DNA of 17,025 nt, taken from contig DOIV01000011.1 in NCBI GenBank assembly GCA_003511845.1, forward strand, positions 1 through 17,025, in the 5' to 3' direction. The stretch comes from Flavobacteriaceae bacterium (lineage in GTDB: Bacteria > Bacteroidota > Bacteroidia > Flavobacteriales > Flavobacteriaceae). Below, piece after piece: positions 16,170 to 17,025 of the stretch (positions are counted from its first letter, which is position 1; the number at the start of each line of letters is the position of its first letter). A model generated the notes under the pieces. The model saw only the letters and a list, made by a program, of their open reading frames with translations. It had not been told where the DNA came from and did no database searches. Both the position numbers and the translations under genes were made by a program.

Positions 16170-16721
16170 TTATGATACTTTATCAACTTGCATAAAGCTT
16201 AATTCTAATGGAGTTTTTCTTCCAAAGATTTTTACCATAACTTCAAGCTTACGCTTTTCTTCATTTATATTTTCAATAGTGCCTTCAAAACCATTAAATG
16301 GTCCGTCAACTACTTTTACTGTTTCTCCTAAAGTATAAGGAATAACTACATTATCATTTTGGATAGCTAGTTCATCTACTTTCCCTAACATTCTATTCAC
16401 TTCTGCCTTTCTTAATGGTACAGGGTCACCGCCTTTTACTTCTCCTAAAAAACCAATCACACCTGTAACAGATTTAATTACATGAGGTAACTCACCAACC
16501 AAATTTGCTTGAATCATTATATAACCAGGGAAATAAACTTTTTCTTTATTGATTTTTTTTCCTTGACGTATTTGTATAACTTTCTCAGTAGGCACCAATA
16601 CTTGATCAACATAATCAGCAAGCCCTAAACGAGATACTTCAGTCTCAATATAGTTTTTTACTTTATTCTCTTGACCACCTATAGCTCTAACAACATACCA
16701 TTTCTTTTCAGAATCAGCCAT
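16170..16721 (-). CDS. nusG: Transcription termination/antitermination factor NusG
   Basis: A 183-residue NusG. The N-terminal NGN domain (about 1-120) starts KKWYVVRAIGGQENKVKNYIE and contains VLVPTEKVIQIRQGKK and VYFPGYIMIQ; it binds the RNA polymerase clamp and reduces pausing. A C-terminal KOW domain (about 128-183) has GETVKVVDGPFNGFEGTIENINEEKRK and ends with FGRKTPLELSF; it can contact ribosomal S10 or Rho. It starts 14 bases after secE, the usual pairing. The start at 16721 is supported by a normal N-terminus. Confidence 0.97.
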   Translation of the reverse strand: MADSEKKWYVVRAIGGQENKVKNYIETEVSRLGLADYVDQVLVPTEKVIQIRQGKKINKEKVYFPGYIMIQANLVGELPHVIKSVTGVIGFLGEVKGGDPVPLRKAEVNRMLGKVDELAIQNDNVVIPYTLGETVKVVDGPFNGFEGTIENINEEKRKLEVMVKIFGRKTPLELSFMQVDKVS

Positions 16722-16735
16722 ATTATTTTTTTTAT

Positions 16736-16924
16736 TTAAAATAGATTAAAATATTGTTCTAAACCTAATTGAAACACTTTATCAACAGCAAAAATTGCCA
16801 AAGCAAAAAGTACAGAAAAAAGAGCTACTACTACGGTAGATTTTTGAGCTTCTGAAAATGAAATCCAAGTAACTTGAGTTCTTAACTCTTCAAAAGATTC
16901 TTTTATATATGTAACAACACCCAT
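16736..16924 (-). CDS. secE: Preprotein translocase subunit SecE
   Basis: A 62-residue single-helix SecE, the short form common outside the enterobacteria. A cytoplasmic amphipathic helix (MGVVTYIKESFEELRTQVTWISFSEAQ) carries the conserved E-E-x-x-x-V-x-W pattern. One membrane segment follows at about 29-47 and a short tail ends in YFNLF. It clamps SecY in the SecYEG channel in the inner membrane. It sits between a tRNA gene and nusG, the classical arrangement, and the hairpin upstream suggests that it is partly insulated from the tRNA transcript. Confidence 0.95.
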   Translation of the reverse strand: MGVVTYIKESFEELRTQVTWISFSEAQKSTVVVALFSVLFALAIFAVDKVFQLGLEQYFNLF

Positions 16925-16956
16925 TATATTTTGTTTTTGTCTTTCGACACTTCACT

Positions 16957-16979
16957 CAAAAATCCCGTTATTTCGGGAT
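16957..16979 (-). terminator. Terminator-like hairpin between the tRNA and secE
   Basis: On the minus strand ATCCCG, a 6-base loop and CGGGAT form a stem, followed by a run of T (16962-16958, counting the stem base). It lies 15 bases beyond the tRNA 3' end and about 32 bases before the secE start codon. It looks like an intrinsic terminator or a processing signal for the tRNA transcript, with secE transcribed by read-through or from a promoter within the short gap. Confidence 0.68.
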
Positions 16980-16994
16980 GTAAATTCTATATTG

Positions 16995-17025
16995 CACGGG
17001 TGGAGAGGCTCGAACTCCCGACACC
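16995..17025 (-). tRNA. 3' end of a tRNA gene, probably tRNA-Trp (cut by the window edge)
   Basis: The minus strand from 17025 to 16995 holds the T arm, with stem GGGAG, loop TTCGAGC and stem CTCTC, then the acceptor strand CACCCGT and discriminator G. A full CCA is not encoded; the next bases are CAA. The anticodon is outside the window. Identity as tRNA-Trp is inferred from the discriminator G, which is a tryptophan identity element in bacteria, and from the common Bacteroidetes order tuf, tRNA-Trp, secE, nusG. Confidence 0.82.

Overview
The window looks like part of a chromosome from a member of the Flavobacteriaceae (Bacteroidetes). It is very AT-rich. The genes lack obvious Shine-Dalgarno sites. 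The RpoB and RpoC proteins have the Bacteroidetes type of sequence, and a DUF3467 gene follows rpoC, an arrangement I know from this phylum. I see no mobile element, CRISPR array or rRNA operon.

Right part (about 5.2-17.0 kb, all on the minus strand): a conserved transcription/translation block. In transcription order it is the 3' end of a tRNA (probably tRNA-Trp), a terminator-like hairpin, secE, nusG, rplK, rplA, rplJ, rplL, a spacer with a 16-bp hairpin, rpoB (TTG start), a spacer with two hairpins, rpoC, a DUF3467 gene and a strong intrinsic terminator at about 5226-5256. These genes encode a translocase subunit, a transcription elongation factor, the L1/L11 and L10/L12 stalk proteins, and the two large RNA polymerase subunits. 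All appear intact.

Left part (about 0.05-5.2 kb): small accessory and housekeeping genes on both strands. They are a FabG-type reductase (minus), then divergently a umuC-umuD pair (plus; error-prone polymerase V, with umuC first), a Coa1-family membrane protein (plus), a histidine-rich multi-spanning membrane protein (minus) and a DUF2007 protein (minus).

The least expected result is that three minus-strand genes here each carry one apparent lesion. A two-helix membrane protein has an in-frame TAG where a Trp codon would fit (2743-2745). The histidine-rich membrane protein seems to have lost its normal ATG through one extra T in a 7-T run (4683-4689). The DUF2007 gene is cut off before its second zinc-ribbon half by one extra A in a 7-A run (about 4876-4882). 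Reading through these sites restores coherent proteins of 181, 365 and 135 residues and accounts for nearly all the apparently non-coding sequence between 2.56 and 5.15 kb. The cause could be decay, homopolymer phase variation, transcriptional slippage or (for the two runs) sequencing error; the sequence alone does not decide. No new defence or mobile system was recognised.
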